Source: an uncultured Clostridia bacterium
GTDB taxonomy: Bacteria; Bacillota; Clostridia; Oscillospirales; Acutalibacteraceae
Assembly: GCA_946186245.1 (NCBI GenBank)
Contig: CAMHMN010000001.1
Location: 62,001-126,000 of the forward strand
Direction: 5' to 3'
DNA: 64,000 nt
This document shows, piece by piece, positions 62,801-64,000 of the stretch (positions are counted from its first letter, which is position 1; each line of letters opens with the position of its first letter). The notes under the pieces are model-generated. The model saw nothing but the letters and a program-made list of their open reading frames with translations. It did not search any database and was not told where the DNA came from. Both the position numbers and the translations under genes were made by a program.

Positions 62801-63549
62801 TCTACGCCAAGAAAAGCGGCGGTTCTCTTTACAATATCAATCCCGGCTATTATTTCTTTGTGGGCAATCCCGGCACAGGCAAATCCACCAGTGCCAAGCT
62901 CTTCGCGGAATGCCTGTATGAATTGGGCATTGTCAAGAGCAACCATTTCATGTCCTGCACGGCGAAGGACTTAATCGGTCAGTACGTCGGGGAAACCGAC
63001 AAAAAGACCTACGCCCTTCTGCAGAAATCCGTCAACGGGGTGCTGTTTATCGACGAAGCCTACAGCCTTTCCTACGCCGGAGGAAGCGGCGCGGAAGTCG
63101 GCTACAAAAAGGAAGCGCTGGAACAGATTATCGCTTTCATGGATGTACCGGAACACCGCAGGAAGTGCTGCCTGATCTTTGCGGGGTACGAAAAAGACAT
63201 GCAGGGGCTTTACAAATCCAACAGCGGCATGCGTTCCCGCATTGAAGAAGTGCATTTCAATGATTTCTCCGCGGAGGAGATGTTCGACATATTCGCTTTG
63301 TTTTGCCGCAAGGGAGGGTATGCGCTGGCGGAAGGGGTTCGGGAAATCTATGTGCCGATTTTTGAAAAGATGACCCGGATGGAATACTATTCCAATGGAC
63401 GAACGGCACGCACGGTTTACGAAAAGACGCTGGCCAACTTCCGGCGGAGGATCATTCATTCGGAGAATCTCACCGAGGAAGAAAGCAAATTGATCATTGT
63501 GTCTGACCTTCTGAGAGAAGAGGAATGTCTGGAGATTGTCAGCGGCTGA
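59884..63549 (+). CDS. Triple CbxX/CfxQ-type AAA+ ATPase
   Basis: This 1,221-residue cytoplasmic protein has an N-terminal domain (about 1-75) that starts SSVLERPELNKIFLIYGNLDD. A low-complexity linker with an NTQNTQ repeat comes next, then a helical region (about 160-400). Three AAA+ modules follow, with Walker A at about 440 (GNPGVGKTT), 721 (GNPGTGKTT) and 994 (GNPGTGKST), and Walker B as VLFLDDAYSL, LLYIDEAYQI and VLFIDEAYSL. The DEAY form is typical of the CbxX/CfxQ (SpoVK-like) group; the first module has DDAY, so its catalytic Glu is replaced by Asp. ATG 59884 follows GAGGGAG. It may be a motor or remodeller for the coiled-coil proteins upstream. Confidence 0.88.
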   Translation: MSSVLERPELNKIFLIYGNLDDMFISPDLQKNNFRPFLNQYLRSLGYRQIVYYSGAKNVGKFVLDDESAVLAINKNKHLQQPAQQTQSAPASQPAPEAAGRRKRRILNPSAAASQAPPEVQNSPVPTGNVQDAQNTQNTQNTQNTPTVPPDQNDKGNKHKLIYKQPKITPAEFLDDAKKMMSDGSVKTAVVFTFFQDFVTDGAAPLQQYSELLSHLWDEYGLSTNENICIFLAPQMNSDSLSQLLDNLASGNVFRNRFFNSNKTINRSCTVGIGLPNQDEFRYMLEYLRIVGDGGKRLTFRRSELRPIVSSLMFLSREADREENRAGYLSSVYENIVRYMKAQPEEVVEFTENVVKSIYSRFKANDSSDPMEQLMNTRGWEAVAKRVSEIVEDYKKKKARALKKSGVPVSKKNSCVSERIDIPDDSSGFDYPIPNFVIRGNPGVGKTTVARLIGQIFYENGILKRGLTIEATKDDLVDRYVGGTPGRTREKIMEAQESVLFLDDAYSLIDKSEDNNYSKEAIDELVAAMTNTKQYRFCMMMAGYPEPMDELLKMNPGLSSRFGKSNILTIEDYPPDLLRDIFISNCRKDGYTFIGDEEEGDENKLDLDLFFQNLYDSRDRANFGNARDVVAIARDVKMQASLRDDEKRCIIAEDFGSYRKYFDKHGVSSIDDIYAELDKYVGLDFVKELFENVRLEILDAQDCKRRGIKPDSYPDHYIFAGNPGTGKTTVGRMIGQFYHLMGVMGGSETIFVDASELIGSHVGDSKNKTVEKIQDAIDHNALLYIDEAYQITDSAYSAEIVGAMMTRMTENADDFKMIFGMYSNRVEDFLKMNAGLSRRVRIVEFPDYKPDQLVKIFDKTIEQQGRSITDEAHRYIELIMEHKYNTRTEDFGNAGEVKKLVIDMKKRLLRRTASMEGADKYTYTAEDIPPAEMEKIKDQINPRTFEDIMKDLNEQIGLSDLKDVIVRKQEEILYAKKSGGSLYNINPGYYFFVGNPGTGKSTSAKLFAECLYELGIVKSNHFMSCTAKDLIGQYVGETDKKTYALLQKSVNGVLFIDEAYSLSYAGGSGAEVGYKKEALEQIIAFMDVPEHRRKCCLIFAGYEKDMQGLYKSNSGMRSRIEEVHFNDFSAEEMFDIFALFCRKGGYALAEGVREIYVPIFEKMTRMEYYSNGRTARTVYEKTLANFRRRIIHSENLTEEESKLIIVSDLLREEECLEIVSG
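60282..60317 (+). repeat. In-frame 9-bp tandem repeat (GCAAAATAC) in the AAA+ gene
   Basis: Three exact copies of GCAAAATAC followed by one ACAAAATAC, encoding the QNT units of the linker. The unit is 9 bp, so length changes keep the frame. This is a plausible variable site, not a phase switch. Confidence 0.85.
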
Positions 63550-63620
63550 CGGGAAAAAAGAAAGTGCGCAGCGAGTTTCTTCTATTTTTCGATCATCACA
63601 AAAAGGAGGGACAGGAAATC

Positions 63621-64000
63621 ATGCCCGCATTACAAAACGGCACGGAAATACCGCTTGCCAACGGCGGAAAAATCCGCGTTGTCAGCTTCATCGACGAAGG
63701 GGGACAGGGGGAGGTCTACCGTGTTCTGATGAACGGCGAGGAATATGCCCTGAAATGGTACAGCAAGATCACTCCCTCCAACGATTTTTACCGGAATCTC
63801 CTTCACAACATCCGAATGGGTTCTCCCGCCGAGTATTTTCTGTGGCCGCTTGGGCTCACTGAAAAAGTGAACAGAAAATTCGGCTATATCATGAAATTAC
63901 GTCCCCGGAATTACCGCAAATACGCCGAATTTCTTACCGGCGAGGCGAGATTTGCCAGCTGGGACACCCTCTTTGTCGCGGCACTGAATATCACCGACGG
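63621..64000 (+). CDS. Ser/Thr protein kinase, N-terminal part (partial)
   Basis: The frame runs off the right edge, giving 126 complete codons. It has a glycine loop IDEGGQGEVYRVLM, followed by EEYALKWYS with the catalytic Lys at 45, PSNDFYRNLLHNI and a FGYIMKLRP hinge region. This form of protein kinase, with ALKWY and a P-x-x-xFLWPL stretch, is the one found with TerY/TerD and PP2C genes in Ter systems. AAGGAGGG lies about 11 bases before the ATG. Whether a phosphatase or vWA protein follows cannot be seen. Confidence 0.8.
   Translation, partial: MPALQNGTEIPLANGGKIRVVSFIDEGGQGEVYRVLMNGEEYALKWYSKITPSNDFYRNLLHNIRMGSPAEYFLWPLGLTEKVNRKFGYIMKLRPRNYRKYAEFLTGEARFASWDTLFVAALNITD

Noticed and set aside
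61405..62946. 513-codon minus-strand frame over the AAA+ gene
   Set aside because: Antisense shadow; the sense strand encodes Walker motifs throughout.
63553..63590. Third copy of the dispersed repeat or a terminator after the AAA+ gene
   Set aside because: Only about 20 bases resemble the left end of copies A and B, and the possible hairpin (AAGAAA/TTTCTT) is weak.

Overview
The window looks like chromosome from a low-redundancy, spore-forming, obligately anaerobic Firmicute, most likely Ruminococcus or a close relative in the Oscillospiraceae. This rests on gene content: dipicolinate synthase dpaA/dpaB and a SigH-like sigma factor, the anaerobe-type FprA flavodiiron protein with a flavin reductase-rubredoxin partner, an LTA-synthase-type protein, starch-active GH13 and serpin genes, near-consensus sigma-A promoters with 17-bp spacers, strong GGAGG ribosome binding sites and several TTG starts. 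No phage, transposase or CRISPR array was seen.

Layout. 1-242: end of mltG. 451-2925: a sugar-type oxidoreductase fused to a GH13 amylase, with a terminator-like hairpin in its leader. 3035-5032: divergent fprA / hrb pair for O2 or NO detoxification. 5184-7352: LTA synthase family protein. 7474-9159: three minus-strand DUF4190-like small membrane proteins. 9403-11248: yebC, tRNA-Ala(GGC), tRNA-Leu(CAA) and a conserved uncharacterised gene. 11406-17550: lipoprotein serpin, an FHA-FtsW/RodA fusion with a partner transpeptidase, a sigma factor, a degenerate tRNA-like RNA and a zinc-ribbon protein. 17820-19272: dpaAB. 19368-20627: HtrA protease. 20863-27148: a nucleoside-salvage run (YibE/F, YfbR-like nucleotidase, deoC, MBL lipoprotein, deoD, deoB::cdd fusion). 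27211-30624: minus-strand HAD phosphatase, radA and an LRR lipoprotein. 30910-41400: a 3,496-residue surface protein with about 33 InlB/Listeria-Bacteroides-type repeats. 41502-45014: alpha/beta hydrolases flanking glpK. 45378-49672: topoisomerase IV-type parE/parC.

49991 to the window end is the most unusual region: a Ca2+ P-type ATPase, two TerD proteins, cysK, a small 4Fe-4S radical-SAM-like protein, a TerD-like/coiled-coil protein, two large coiled-coil proteins of unknown function, a protein with three CbxX/CfxQ-type AAA+ modules, and the start of a Ser/Thr kinase of the kind found with Ter genes. All genes point the same way with short gaps. I read this as a Ter-type (tellurium-resistance-related) stress-response assembly with several components that cannot be named from sequence alone.

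Two copies of a GC-rich dispersed repeat, sharing an exact 17-mer, lie at 45020-45199 and 59639-59768. The second sits inside the Ter-type cluster. Long antisense reading frames (for example 589-2724, 35704-37824 and 47717-49666) are treated as shadows of the real genes.
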